Shown: positions 17,652-26,646 of the stretch, in pieces
Layout of the letters: every line of letters starts with the position of its first letter
Numbering within the stretch: the first letter of the stretch is position 1
NCBI RefSeq assembly: GCF_030762805.1
Contig: NZ_CP129113.1
Coordinates: 356,001-420,000, forward strand
Source of the DNA: Aciduricibacillus chroicocephali
GTDB taxonomy: Bacteria > Bacillota > Bacilli > Bacillales > Amphibacillaceae
Reading direction: 5' to 3'
DNA length: 64,000 nucleotides
Notes under the pieces: generated by a model
Told to the model about the DNA's origin: nothing
The model's input: only the letters and a program-made list of their open reading frames with translations
Databases searched by the model: none
Program-made: the position numbers and the translations under genes

Positions 17652-17686
17652 AAAAAACACTTCCGATATGACATCGGAAGTGTTTT
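17652..17686 (-). terminator. terminator of the arginine operon
   Basis: AAAACACTTCCGAT pairs with ATCGGAAGTGTTTT over a five-base loop just beyond the argF stop codon. Confidence 0.9.
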
Positions 17687-17692
17687 AAATTA

Positions 17693-18658
17693 TTAATCAG
17701 CCAGCAAAGCGGCAAGAATCGCTTTGTGTGCATGAAGACGATTTTCGGCCTGATCAAACACGACTGAATGGGACCCGTCAATGACTTCAGCGCTTACTTC
17801 TTCGCCTCGATGAGCAGGGAGGCAGTGGAAGAACATGTAGTCTTCGTTCGCATTTTTAACAAGGTCTTCATTAACCTGATAATTGCGGAAAACGCCTTTT
17901 CTTTCTTCGGCACTATCTTCAAAGCCCATGCTTGCCCAAACATCCGTATAAACGATATCAGCGTCCTTGAGACCTTCTGCTGCATCTGTTGTCTGGTAAA
18001 CTGTGCAACCGCTCTTCTTAGCTTTCTCTTCAGCCTTTTCCATGATGTCCTTATGAACTTCATAACCTTCAGGCGTAACGATTGTACAATCGATTCCTAC
18101 TGTAGCGCAGCCGAACAGGAGGGAGTGAGCCATGTTGTTTCCATCACCGACATAGACGAGCTTATTGCCAGCAAATTTTCCGGTTTTTTCATAAATTGTG
18201 ATCAAATCAGCAAGTACTTGTGTCGGGTGGTAGTCGTCTGTTAGTCCGTTGATAACAGGAACGCTCGCATTTGCAGCTAGTTCTTCCACAATGTGATGAC
18301 CGAATGTGCGGATCATGATGCCGTCAACAAAACGAGACATTACATTTGCTGTATCAGAGATCGTTTCACGCTTGCCCATTGAAATCTCATCACGGCTAAT
18401 ATAAAGGGCATGGCCCCCAAGATGATACATAGCTGCTTCGAAAGATACACGCGTGCGCATAGATGACTTTTCAAAAATCATAGCAAGTGTTTTGCCCTCG
18501 AGATATCGATGCGGAATACCTTTCTTCTGTAAATCTTTTAGCTTGATTGCATATTGGACAAGATATTCAATTTCATCTTTTGAATAAGTATCCAAGGTAA
18601 GAAAATGCTTATTTTTAATTTTGCTTTTATCTAAATTCGGGTCTACTGTTTTAGTCAT
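17693..18658 (-). CDS. argF: ornithine carbamoyltransferase
   Basis: ArgF joins carbamoyl phosphate to ornithine, giving citrulline. The 321-residue protein carries the carbamoyl-phosphate loop EKSSMRTRVSFEAA, the HPTQVLADL motif, DVWASMGFE and the ornithine-site FHCLPAHRGEEV. The size is standard for the family. AAGGAAGTG precedes the ATG. It is the last of five genes, argC-J-B-D-F, after a 34-base gap from argD. The carbamoyl phosphate synthase genes that sit between argD and argF in B. subtilis (carA/carB) are absent here. Confidence 0.97.
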   Translation of the reverse strand: MTKTVDPNLDKSKIKNKHFLTLDTYSKDEIEYLVQYAIKLKDLQKKGIPHRYLEGKTLAMIFEKSSMRTRVSFEAAMYHLGGHALYISRDEISMGKRETISDTANVMSRFVDGIMIRTFGHHIVEELAANASVPVINGLTDDYHPTQVLADLITIYEKTGKFAGNKLVYVGDGNNMAHSLLFGCATVGIDCTIVTPEGYEVHKDIMEKAEEKAKKSGCTVYQTTDAAEGLKDADIVYTDVWASMGFEDSAEERKGVFRNYQVNEDLVKNANEDYMFFHCLPAHRGEEVSAEVIDGSHSVVFDQAENRLHAHKAILAALLAD

Positions 18659-18692
18659 TGCAGGTCACTTCCTTTTTTGATAAGTGGCTGTT

Positions 18693-19844
18693 TTAAGCTG
18701 TAGTGTTCGTTTTCAAACACTGACCAATTAGCTTAACTGCTTCATCTATTTCTTCATTCGTAACGATGAGTGGGGGAAGAAGGCGAAGTACATTTGGTCC
18801 GGCATTTAGGACGAGCAAACCTTGTTTCATAAGTTCTAATACCGCTGGAAGAACTTCGTTTTTGCATTCAATGCCGATCATTAGGCCTTTGCCTCGAATG
18901 TCGGTGATATTATCATTGCCCGCCAATTCAGTTTGGAGCTGCTTAAGCAGATACTTGCCTTTATCCTCAACTTCTTGTAGGAAGTCAGTATCAAATGCAA
19001 GCTCAAGAACTTTGTTTGCAGCAGCCATAGCAAGTGGATTGCCTCCGAATGTAGAACCATGGCTTCCTGGTCCGAAATAATCTCCAAGCTCTTTTTTTGC
19101 AATCATTGCACCGACTGGAAGCCCGTTGCCGAGTCCTTTGGCGGAAGTGATGATATCTGGATAAACACCGTAATGCTGGTAGGCGAAAGGTTTTCCCGTC
19201 CGGCCTATACCAGTCTGGATTTCATCGACAATGAGGAGAATACCTTCCTCTGCTGCAAGAGCAGCGACTGCTTTGAAAAATTCAGGTTCGGCTGGCAGCA
19301 CACCGCCTTCACCTTGTACTGATTCAATCATGATTGCAGCTGTGTTGCCATCAATTGCCTCTTTAACACTCTCTATATTGTTATATTCTACGTAAGTGAA
19401 TGTTTCAAGCAGAGGTCCAAAACCTTGTTGGATTTTTTCTTGACCAGTTGCGGACATTGTGGCAAATGTTCTGCCATGGAATGATTTTTGGAAAGTGATG
19501 ATCTTTGTTTTGCCGGTCGCTTTGCGTGCAAGCTTAATCGCCGCTTCATTCGCTTCGGCACCACTATTGCCAAAAAAGACATAGTCGCCAGAACTGTTTG
19601 CTGTCAGTTTCGAGGCGACTTCTTCTTGTAGCGGAATATGATACAAATTGGACATATGCCAGTATTTCTGAAGCTGATTCTCTACTGCTGTCTGAACGGC
19701 AGGGTGGCGGTGTCCAAGGTTCGCCACTCCAATACCAGATCCAAAATCAGTATAAAGATTTCCATTAGTATCCCATACTTTTGTTCCTTCTGTCTTATCT
19801 ATTTCGATGTCGAATCTTCCGTATGTCGGGAATAATGCAGTCAT
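18693..19844 (-). CDS. argD: acetylornithine aminotransferase
   Basis: ArgD makes N-acetylornithine from N-acetylglutamate semialdehyde and glutamate. The 383-residue PLP enzyme has [17 protein letters not shown], the cofactor aspartate in [15 protein letters not shown] and the PLP lysine in [16 protein letters not shown], all features of class III aminotransferases. The ATG overlaps the argB stop by four bases with AGAGGTG upstream. It is the fourth gene of the arginine operon. Confidence 0.96.
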   Translation of the reverse strand: MTALFPTYGRFDIEIDKTEGTKVWDTNGNLYTDFGSGIGVANLGHRHPAVQTAVENQLQKYWHMSNLYHIPLQEEVASKLTANSSGDYVFFGNSGAEANEAAIKLARKATGKTKIITFQKSFHGRTFATMSATGQEKIQQGFGPLLETFTYVEYNNIESVKEAIDGNTAAIMIESVQGEGGVLPAEPEFFKAVAALAAEEGILLIVDEIQTGIGRTGKPFAYQHYGVYPDIITSAKGLGNGLPVGAMIAKKELGDYFGPGSHGSTFGGNPLAMAAANKVLELAFDTDFLQEVEDKGKYLLKQLQTELAGNDNITDIRGKGLMIGIECKNEVLPAVLELMKQGLLVLNAGPNVLRLLPPLIVTNEEIDEAVKLIGQCLKTNTTA

Positions 19845-20623
19845 TGTTTGATCACCTCTACTGTTTTTCTGATGACGGTGCCGACGAGTGATGTATCTGT
19901 CGCGAGTGTGGATTGTTTGCCGTCAACGATCATCACTTCTTCCAATGAGTCTGAGAGGCTTTCAAGTGCAGCCCTCACTTTGGGAATCATGCCGCCGTGC
20001 ACAACGCCGGACTGGATGAACTCCTCGATTTCTTCCTGGGTAACGGATTCGAGCAGTTTCTCTCCGTGCAGAATACCAGGTACGTCGGTTACGAAGACGA
20101 GTTGTTTCGCGTCAAGTGCACGTGCTACAGCCGCCGCCGCAGTATCAGCGTTAATATTAAAGCGTGTGCCATCCTCGGAAAGGGCGACAGGGGCAATGAC
20201 TGGCATGATATCCATATCAAGCAGCTGCATGAGCAGATCTGTATTTACATAGTTGATTTTGCCGACAAACCCATAACGTTCAATGTCAATTGCCTCGGCT
20301 CTGAGCAGGTTTCCGTCTGAGCCGGATAAACCCATTGAGTTGATTCCTGTTTCATTCAGTTTTCTTACGAGTGCCTGGTTTACTGTTCCGCTGAGGGCCA
20401 TTTCGACTACATCCATCACTTGTTCTGTCGTTTTGCGCAACCCATCTACAAAGTCTGCTTCAATATTCAATTTGTCAAGCATCTCTTTTATGGCAGGTCC
20501 GCCTCCGTGAACGATGATCGGTTTCAATCCCGCTTGTTTCAGTTTGCAAATATTTGCATAGAAATGATCAGATAATTGGTCAACCGTACTTCCTCCACAC
20601 TTCAGGACAATGATGTCGTGCAC
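19841..20623 (-). CDS. argB: acetylglutamate kinase
   Basis: ArgB phosphorylates N-acetylglutamate. The 260-residue amino-acid-kinase fold protein has [11 protein letters not shown] at the N-terminus, the substrate loop [11 protein letters not shown], and the ATP-site segment [10 protein letters not shown]. It lacks the N-terminal helix of arginine-inhibited hexameric forms, in keeping with the cyclic (ArgJ) pathway. The GTG start is set by AAGGAGG eight bases upstream. It lies 13 bases after argJ. Confidence 0.96.
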   Translation of the reverse strand: MHDIIVLKCGGSTVDQLSDHFYANICKLKQAGLKPIIVHGGGPAIKEMLDKLNIEADFVDGLRKTTEQVMDVVEMALSGTVNQALVRKLNETGINSMGLSGSDGNLLRAEAIDIERYGFVGKINYVNTDLLMQLLDMDIMPVIAPVALSEDGTRFNINADTAAAAVARALDAKQLVFVTDVPGILHGEKLLESVTQEEIEEFIQSGVVHGGMIPKVRAALESLSDSLEEVMIVDGKQSTLATDTSLVGTVIRKTVEVIKQ

Positions 20624-20636
20624 TTGGTTTTCCTCC

Positions 20637-21839
20637 TTATGAACGATAGCTTGCGTTGATCCTCACATAATCGTAAGTCAAATCGCAACCCCAGGCTTTT
20701 CCGGAACCTTCTCCGTTTTTTAAATCAATGGTAATTAGAACAGTATCCTGTTCCATATAAGCAGTAGCTTCTTCTTCAGAAAAATCCAGTGGCTGACTGT
20801 CTTTTAACATCTGTATATGACCGATTGATGTATCAATTGTATCGGGGTTGACTGAGGCACCACTATAGCCAATTGCAGCGATAATGCGTCCCCAGTTGGC
20901 GTCTGTTCCATATACCGCCGTTTTAACAAGGGAGGAACCGACAACGGATTTTGCGACTTGTACGGCTTCCGTATCACTGATCGCGCCTTGTACATCTACT
21001 TCAATGAGCTTCGTAGCGCCTTCGCCATCTCGAGCTATGAGCTTTGCCAGGTCTTCACATGCAGATTGGATCAGCTTGGTGAACGTTGGCCAATCGGGAT
21101 GATCGGGCGTCAGTGAATCATTGCGCGCAAGACCATTTGCCATAACAATAACCATGTCATTTGTTGAAGTGTCACCGTCTACGGTAATACAGTTGAATGT
21201 GGTGTCTGTAGCTTCCGAAAGCGCCTGCTGCAAATATTGCGGCTCAATTTCAGCGTCCGTTGTAAGAAAGCCGAGCATTGTTGCCATATTCGGCTTAATC
21301 ATGCCAGAGCCCTTGGCGGTTCCGGCAAGTGTCACCTTTTTTTCTGCGATTTCTGCTTCATAGCAGGTTGTTTTGGCGAATGTGTCAGTTGTCAGAATGG
21401 CCTCTGAGAACTCTTCAGCGCCATCTTTTTCGGGTACAAGTTTTTCAATGGCTGGCTTAATAATATCCATTGGCATCGGCTGACCGATAACGCCAGTAGA
21501 TGCAACAGCAACAAGATTTGATTGTATGTTAAGGAGTGAAGCAGTTGCCTCTTGCATTGTGAGAGCGTCAGCATCACCTTGCGGACCAGTACATGCATTG
21601 GCGTTGCCGCTATTGGCTATGATTGCCTGCACTCGACCTGTTTCTCCGATGTTCTCCTTTGTAAGGCGGAGAGGCGCCGCTTTAATTGCGTTTAATGTAT
21701 AGACAGCAGCTGCTGAGGCAGGCTGCTCAGAGATAATTAGTCCGAGATCTTTTCGTTCTTTTTTGACGCCGGAATGAAGTCCGGTTGCTTTGAACCCGAG
21801 CGGGGTTGTTATGTTTCCGGATATTTTCTTAATAGTCAT
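20637..21839 (-). CDS. argJ: bifunctional ornithine acetyltransferase / N-acetylglutamate synthase
   Basis: ArgJ transfers acetyl groups from acetylornithine to glutamate and can also start the pathway from acetyl-CoA. The self-cleavage site is seen in KPNMATMLGF, where the second Thr becomes the N-terminal nucleophile of the beta chain. The C-terminal NASYRS is the family ending. A frame extends to a TTG at 21863, but AGGGGAGAG fits the ATG at 21839, giving 400 residues. It is the second gene of the operon. Confidence 0.96.
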   Translation of the reverse strand: MTIKKISGNITTPLGFKATGLHSGVKKERKDLGLIISEQPASAAAVYTLNAIKAAPLRLTKENIGETGRVQAIIANSGNANACTGPQGDADALTMQEATASLLNIQSNLVAVASTGVIGQPMPMDIIKPAIEKLVPEKDGAEEFSEAILTTDTFAKTTCYEAEIAEKKVTLAGTAKGSGMIKPNMATMLGFLTTDAEIEPQYLQQALSEATDTTFNCITVDGDTSTNDMVIVMANGLARNDSLTPDHPDWPTFTKLIQSACEDLAKLIARDGEGATKLIEVDVQGAISDTEAVQVAKSVVGSSLVKTAVYGTDANWGRIIAAIGYSGASVNPDTIDTSIGHIQMLKDSQPLDFSEEEATAYMEQDTVLITIDLKNGEGSGKAWGCDLTYDYVRINASYRS

Positions 21840-21872
21840 TGCAAATTCTCTCCCCTGGTTCAATTCTCTCTA

Positions 21873-22910
21873 TTATGGATAGATTGGAAGGAAGTCAAGC
21901 CCTGTTGTCTCATCAAGTCCGAATTGTACATTCATATTCTGTACAGCCTGCCCGGCTGCTCCCTTCATGACATTGTCGATGACAGACACAACTGTAATTC
22001 TTCCAGTACGCTCACAGTAGGCAAGGCCGATATCGCAGAAGTTAGAGCCGCATACTTCTCGAGTTCCCGGGAAGAGGCCTTTCTCGCGGATACGTACAAA
22101 ATAGTTATTTGCATATGTCTCTTTGTATAAATCATGGAGTTTATCAATATCAAAATCTTCAGTCGCTTTAGCGTACATTGTTGTCATAATGCCGCGTGTC
22201 ATTGGGACAAGATGTGTCGTGAAACTGACAGGACCAGTTAAGGCATTGAACCTTCCAAGAGTCTGTTCAATCTCAGGAATATGCTGGTGCTCATTCACCT
22301 TGTATACTTTCAAGTTGTCATTCATCTCGGGAAAATGAGCGATAGGTGAAGCGCCCCTGCCAGCACCACTTACACCTGATTTCGCATCAATGATAATGGA
22401 GTCCAAATCAATAATTCCATTCTTTACGAGTGGAGCGAGTCCAAGAAGTGTGGCGGTAGGGTAACATCCGGGATTAGCAACGAGCTGTGCATCTTTCACA
22501 TCATCTGCGAACCATTCTGTTAAACCATAGACGGCTTCAGCAACTCTCTTTTGGTCACCGGCTGGCTTTTTGTACCATGATTCATAAGTTTCAGTATTTT
22601 TAAGGCGGAAATCACCTGATAGATCAATTACTTTTGCTCCTGCGTCCATCAACTGAGGGATAAGCTTAGAGGAAACCCCTGAAGGCGTCGCTGCAAAAAC
22701 GACATCCGTCTCATTGGCGATCTTTACCGGGTCAATGTCTTCAAGCTCCAAATTAACAGCATCTTGAACATGCGGATAACTCGTGTGGAGCGGTTTCCCT
22801 TGCTGGCTCGAAGAATGAATGGAGTGGATTGTTGCTTCCGGATGCTGATGCAAGATACGAATAAGTTCCGCACCTCCATATCCAGTTGCACCAATAATTG
22901 AAATCTTCAT
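21873..22910 (-). CDS. argC: N-acetyl-gamma-glutamyl-phosphate reductase
   Basis: ArgC reduces acetylglutamyl phosphate to the semialdehyde with NADPH. The 345-residue protein begins with the Rossmann motif GATGYGGAELIRIL and has the active-site cysteine in VANPGCYPTA and the GVSGAGRGA loop. CGAGGGGAG lies upstream of the ATG. It is the first gene of argC-J-B-D-F. Upstream lie a near-consensus promoter and ARG-box-like sequences, which points to control by an ArgR/AhrC repressor. Confidence 0.97.
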   Translation of the reverse strand: MKISIIGATGYGGAELIRILHQHPEATIHSIHSSSQQGKPLHTSYPHVQDAVNLELEDIDPVKIANETDVVFAATPSGVSSKLIPQLMDAGAKVIDLSGDFRLKNTETYESWYKKPAGDQKRVAEAVYGLTEWFADDVKDAQLVANPGCYPTATLLGLAPLVKNGIIDLDSIIIDAKSGVSGAGRGASPIAHFPEMNDNLKVYKVNEHQHIPEIEQTLGRFNALTGPVSFTTHLVPMTRGIMTTMYAKATEDFDIDKLHDLYKETYANNYFVRIREKGLFPGTREVCGSNFCDIGLAYCERTGRITVVSVIDNVMKGAAGQAVQNMNVQFGLDETTGLDFLPIYP

Positions 22911-22947
22911 CTATTCTTCTCCCCTCGGTAATAATTAGTTGCTTTTT

Positions 22948-22976
22948 ATTATAAAACTGTATAAAAATAAAATCAA
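22948..22976 (-). promoter_or_regulatory. sigma-A promoter of the arginine operon
   Basis: On the minus strand TTGATT (22976-22971) and TATAAT (22953-22948) are separated by 17 bases. Confidence 0.8.
22958..22974. promoter_or_regulatory. ARG-box-like site inside the argC promoter spacer
   Basis: TGTATAAAAATAAAATC resembles the B. subtilis ARG box (CATGAATAAAAATKCAAK) at most positions and covers the spacer and the -35 box. This is the expected place for AhrC/ArgR repression. Confidence 0.5.
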
Positions 22977-23042
22977 TAGTATATTTATAAAAAGACTGAA
23001 TTGTATCAAAAGCTTGATTTGTTAAGGTTATTTTATGAGTAA

Positions 23043-23060
23043 CATGAATATGCATTGCAT
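23043..23060. promoter_or_regulatory. second ARG-box-like site upstream of argC
   Basis: CATGAATATGCATTGCAT keeps the two half-sites TGAAT and ATTGCA of an ARG box about 70 bases upstream of the promoter. A second operator would allow looping or higher-order ArgR binding. The central bases are less A/T-only than in the consensus. Confidence 0.4.
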
Positions 23061-23201
23061 AAAAGATTAATATATACATGTTTTATACAATTTCCATACG
23101 TGTTGGCATTGTGAAACATAATTAGTGGAATTACTGTATTCTGTTAACTGTTTTCCTAATTTGAATTTTCCTAAACCTCTTTAAGCTTGTCAGTTAAACA
23201 A

Positions 23202-23237
23202 AAAAACTGCCGATTCAGGGGTGAACGGCAGTTTTTA
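23202..23237 (-). terminator. terminator of the yeiH-like gene
   Basis: AAAAACTGCCG pairs with CGGCAGTTTTT over a 14-base loop, just past the stop codon. Confidence 0.85.
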
Positions 23238-23243
23238 CAATGA

Positions 23244-24269
23244 CTATGCAAGGAAGTATGCGATGGTAGATACAAGGATAGATGTAATAATCATGGCGAT
23301 TAGCGGGCGAAGAGCTTTTGTCCGCAAATCTTTTAAGTTTACGTTTAGACCAAGACCTACCATTGCAGCTGTAAGGAGCCAAGTTGTTACATTGGCGACT
23401 ACTTCGAATGTGCCAGCTGGGATTGGTATGATGTGTCCTAATACATACGAGCCTAGGAAGCTTAGCAAAATGAAACCAAGCAAGAAGTACGGGAATTCAA
23501 CTTTTGCCGTTTCTTCATCGTCTTTATTTTTACGCTTCATAATGAGAATAAAAATGAAGCAGACAGGAATGAGTAGGAACACGCGGCCGAGTTTGGCAAG
23601 CAGGCCGATAGCAAGGGCATCTTCTCCAGCTGGTGCAGCCGCTAGGGCAACATGGGCAAGTTCATGCAAGCTCATGCCGGACCATATGCCGTACTGGATA
23701 TCTGTAAGTCCGATAATCGGGTGGAGCAATGTATAGCCTACAGAGAAAACTGTGCCAATGAGCGCAATAATCCCGACACCGATTGCTGTATCTTCATCCT
23801 TGGACTTCACTATCGGTGCAACTGCGGCAATGGCTGCAGCACCGCAGATCCCAGTTCCTACACCGAGAAGTAGAGAGATCATTTTGTCAGCTTTGAGTAG
23901 TTTGGCAAGCCAAATAGTGAAAAAGATTGCGAAGATAATGATGACTGCGTCACGGAGCAGCAGACTGAGCCCATCGTGAAATACAACATTCATATTTAAT
24001 TTTAGACCGTAAAGGATAATAGCAAGCCGCAACAACTTTTTAGATGAAAATTCTATGCCTGATCTGAATAATTCAGGATATCCGGCAAACTGTCTGTAGA
24101 CAACGGCTATAATGATGGAACAGGCAAGCTGGCCGACATGGTCGAAGCCAGGAACTTTTGCAAGCAAATAGCCAAGAAGAGCAATTAAGAAAGTAAAAGC
24201 AACTCCGCCAAGCCATTTTGATATTGGAGATGGTTGTTTCTTTGATTGATGATACGCTGTTGTGTCCAT
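23244..24269 (-). CDS. YeiH family putative sulfate exporter
   Basis: The 341-residue protein has about ten membrane helices and the UPF0324/YeiH signatures: ILYGLKLNMNVVF, GVGTGICGAAAIAAVAPIV and MSLHELAHVALAAAPAG. The family is annotated as a putative sulfate exporter, with little experimental support. A longer frame starts at 24386, but AGGAGG at nine bases supports the ATG at 24269. It is divergent from a LysR gene, an arrangement also known for yeiH-yeiE in E. coli. A nearby sulfate assimilation operon strengthens a sulfur link, by context only. Confidence 0.88.
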   Translation of the reverse strand: MDTTAYHQSKKQPSPISKWLGGVAFTFLIALLGYLLAKVPGFDHVGQLACSIIIAVVYRQFAGYPELFRSGIEFSSKKLLRLAIILYGLKLNMNVVFHDGLSLLLRDAVIIIFAIFFTIWLAKLLKADKMISLLLGVGTGICGAAAIAAVAPIVKSKDEDTAIGVGIIALIGTVFSVGYTLLHPIIGLTDIQYGIWSGMSLHELAHVALAAAPAGEDALAIGLLAKLGRVFLLIPVCFIFILIMKRKNKDDEETAKVEFPYFLLGFILLSFLGSYVLGHIIPIPAGTFEVVANVTTWLLTAAMVGLGLNVNLKDLRTKALRPLIAMIITSILVSTIAYFLA

Positions 24270-24291
24270 AAATATACGCCTCCTGACTTCA

Positions 24292-24313
24292 ATAATAGGG
24301 GAGAACCTAATAT
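24292..24313. promoter_or_regulatory. LysR-type inverted repeat in the yeiH/lysR gap
   Basis: ATAATAGG and CCTAATAT form an imperfect inverted repeat around a six-base centre. It lies about 20 bases before the yeiH-like start and 60 before the lysR start, where a LysR protein would bind to control both. Confidence 0.4.
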
Positions 24314-24374
24314 AAGAAAAATAAATAATAAATATAATAATGATAAGTAAATCGCAATGAACGGAGGCTGATGC

Positions 24375-25274
24375 ATGGATCAGCAATTAAAAGTATTTGT
24401 AACGGTAGCTGAAAAGAAGAGTTTTTCGCGTACAGCAGAGGAGCTGCATATGACTCAACCTGCTGTGAGTCAATACATCCGGGCTTTTGAGGAGACGATG
24501 GGGACACGCTTGCTGGAACGCACAAATAAGTACGTAAGATTGAACAAAGCTGGAGAAATTGTTTACCATCATGCTAAAGAAATTATTGGTTTATATGAGA
24601 AGATGCATAACCTCGTCGATGACTTGACCAAGAAAGCGAGAGGACCGCTCACAATTGGGGCGAGTCATACATTTGGAGAGTATGTACTACCGTGGATCAT
24701 TGCAACTTTGCAACGGGAATATCCGGATATCGAGCCTGAGGTGATCATTGGAAATACTACCGAAATTGCAAATCTTGTCGATACACATCAGCTTGATGCA
24801 GGGATAGTAGAAGGCAAGTTGCTGAATCACCACTTGGAACTGCAGCCTCTTGGAAATGACTTTATGTATGCTGTAGCTTCACCGGATCACCCGATATTTA
24901 ATCATGGAAATGAACTTTTGGAACTTGAGGCAACAAAGGATATGGTTTGGATTGCGAGGGAGAAAGGCTCTGGTACTAGAGAAGCTATGGATGAGATGTT
25001 CGAACAATTTGAATTTGAACCGGTTCGACTTATGCAGTTCGGGAGCAATCAGCCGATCAAGGAGGCGGTCAAAGCTGGACTTGGCATCAGCCTTCTATCC
25101 AGGTGGGCTATACAAAAAGAATTAGAATACGGTGAGCTTAAAATGGTAAAGATTGCAGGTTTGCCATTTGAACGCCAGTTTTCAATCATCACAAACTCAC
25201 CTTTTCAGACGAAGGCTCTGGAGGTTTTCACTGCTCTGCTCCGGAGTCATCAGTTGCTCCGTGCATTCGAATAA
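24375..25274 (+). CDS. LysR family transcriptional regulator (CysL/YeiE-like)
   Basis: The 299-residue protein has the N-terminal winged helix-turn-helix (FVTVAEKKSFSRTAEELHMT with QPAVSQYIRAFEE, residues 8-45) and a C-terminal effector-binding domain beginning near residue 90 (GPLTIGASHTFGEYVLPWII). The latter is close to the CysL/CbbR-like group that senses sulfur or carbon metabolites. Its gene is divergent from the yeiH-like gene, which it probably controls. A wider role on the sulfate operon 1.4 kb downstream, as CysL activates cysJI in B. subtilis, is possible. ACGGAGG precedes the ATG. Confidence 0.9.
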   Translation: MDQQLKVFVTVAEKKSFSRTAEELHMTQPAVSQYIRAFEETMGTRLLERTNKYVRLNKAGEIVYHHAKEIIGLYEKMHNLVDDLTKKARGPLTIGASHTFGEYVLPWIIATLQREYPDIEPEVIIGNTTEIANLVDTHQLDAGIVEGKLLNHHLELQPLGNDFMYAVASPDHPIFNHGNELLELEATKDMVWIAREKGSGTREAMDEMFEQFEFEPVRLMQFGSNQPIKEAVKAGLGISLLSRWAIQKELEYGELKMVKIAGLPFERQFSIITNSPFQTKALEVFTALLRSHQLLRAFE

Positions 25275-25388
25275 TTTGGTTGTTTAGGAATTCAGGAATT
25301 GCACATGCAAATAAAAAAAGATAGTATATAAACAAGTCAAAGGGACTTGCTTTGAATGCATCTTTATACATTTTGGAGGAATGAATCC

Positions 25389-26375
25389 ATGAGTGAGAAA
25401 ATAAGAATCGGCATACTTGGTTACGGAAACCTTGGAAAAGGAGCCGAAGCCTCAATTCAACAACAACCAGACATGGAACTTGTCGCTGTCTTCTCAAGAA
25501 GATCTCCTGAGAGCGTAAAGACAGTCAATCCGAATACTAAAGTTATACACGTGGACGATGCTGAAAAGCATGTAGACGATATTGATGTTTTGCTTCTATG
25601 TGGAGGGTCGGCTACAGATTTGCCAGAACAAGCTCCAGAATTCGCAAAGCTGTTTAATACAGTAGACAGTTTTGACACGCATGCACGCATCCCTGAGTTT
25701 TTCGAGAATGTTGATAGCTCAGCAAAGCCGAATGGCAAAACAAGCATTATTTCAGTTGGTTGGGATCCAGGTCTTTTCTCAATCAATCGTGTATTGTCAG
25801 AGAGCTTCCTTCCAGAAGGCGAGACATATACGTTCTGGGGTAAGGGGCTTAGCCAAGGACATTCTGACGCTGTTCGCCGCATTGAAGGTGTTAAAAATGG
25901 TGTCCAGTACACAATTCCATCTGAAAAAGCGATTGAGCGCGTAAGAAATGGTGAAAATCCTGAGCTTTCCACTAGCGATAAGCATACACGTGAATGCTTT
26001 ATCGTTGCAGAAGATGGAGCGGATAAAGCGAAGATTGAAGAAACAATCAAAACAATGCCTAACTACTTCGATGAGTATGAAACTACTGTTCATTTCATCA
26101 GTGAAGATGAATTGAAGCGCGACCATAACACAATGCCGCATGGCGGTTTTGTTATCCGCAGCGGAAAAACAGGCGAAAACACAAATCAGATTGTGGAATT
26201 CAGCTTGAAATTGGAAAGCAATCCTGAATTTACAGCGAGTGTGCTTGTTGCGTATGCGCGAGCAGCTCACCGCATGAACAAAGAAGGTCTTACAGGTGCA
26301 AAGACAGTCTATGATGTTGCACCAGCATACCTTTCACCACAGAGCAATGCTGACCTTCGAAAAAAATATTTGTAA
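25389..26375 (+). CDS. ddh: meso-diaminopimelate dehydrogenase
   Basis: Ddh makes meso-diaminopimelate directly from tetrahydrodipicolinate, ammonia and NADPH, bypassing the acyl branches of lysine and peptidoglycan precursor synthesis. The 328-residue protein has the Rossmann motif GILGYGNLGKGAE, DTHARIPEFF, SVGWDPGLFSINRVL and the substrate-site GKGLSQGHSDAVRRIEGV, all characteristic. GGAGG nine bases before the ATG at 25389 decides the start over an in-frame ATG at 25356. This one-step enzyme occurs in a minority of Bacillaceae. It is a single-gene unit with its own terminator. Confidence 0.95.
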   Translation: MSEKIRIGILGYGNLGKGAEASIQQQPDMELVAVFSRRSPESVKTVNPNTKVIHVDDAEKHVDDIDVLLLCGGSATDLPEQAPEFAKLFNTVDSFDTHARIPEFFENVDSSAKPNGKTSIISVGWDPGLFSINRVLSESFLPEGETYTFWGKGLSQGHSDAVRRIEGVKNGVQYTIPSEKAIERVRNGENPELSTSDKHTRECFIVAEDGADKAKIEETIKTMPNYFDEYETTVHFISEDELKRDHNTMPHGGFVIRSGKTGENTNQIVEFSLKLESNPEFTASVLVAYARAAHRMNKEGLTGAKTVYDVAPAYLSPQSNADLRKKYL

Positions 26376-26377
26376 GA

Positions 26378-26412
26378 TAAAAAAACACGCCATAATCTGG
26401 CGTGTTTTTTTA
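26378..26412 (+). terminator. terminator after ddh
   Basis: AAAAAACACGCCA pairs with TGGCGTGTTTTTTT over a five-base loop. Confidence 0.92.
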
Positions 26413-26452
26413 TTAACTCATAAATCATATCAACTTTATCGGGAAAAGTGTC

Positions 26453-26481
26453 TTGACATGCTGACTTTAGCAATGTAGTAT
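26453..26481 (+). promoter_or_regulatory. sigma-A promoter of the sulfate assimilation operon
   Basis: A consensus TTGACA (26453-26458) and TAGTAT (26476-26481) have a 17-base spacer. Confidence 0.75.
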
Positions 26482-26646
26482 CTATTTAACTCAAAAATAT
26501 TCTGTCTATTCACAAGTTTTGAAACGTGGGTGGAATCCCCTGGCTTAGAGAGAGCATTCATTGGGATGGAATATGCCTAAAACCAAGTAATTTTATAGGT
26601 TATTTATAAATTGACGTTGACGCGAGGCTTTGCAATGGAGGTTACC
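26482..26646 (+). promoter_or_regulatory. unclassified 165-base leader of the sulfate operon
   Basis: Between the promoter and the first gene lies a leader that is not coding. It has a GGGTGGAATCCCC segment at 26528-26540 and a related GGGATGGAATATGCC at 26563-26577. The first resembles the start of a T-box bulge sequence, but there is no Stem I and no terminator, and no SAM-I motif is present. I cannot assign it to a known riboswitch class. Confidence 0.4.

Noticed and set aside
26521-26545. GGGTGGAATCCCC in the sulfate leader as a T-box.
   Set aside because: It lies only about 40 bases after the promoter, so there is no room for Stem I, and no terminator follows.
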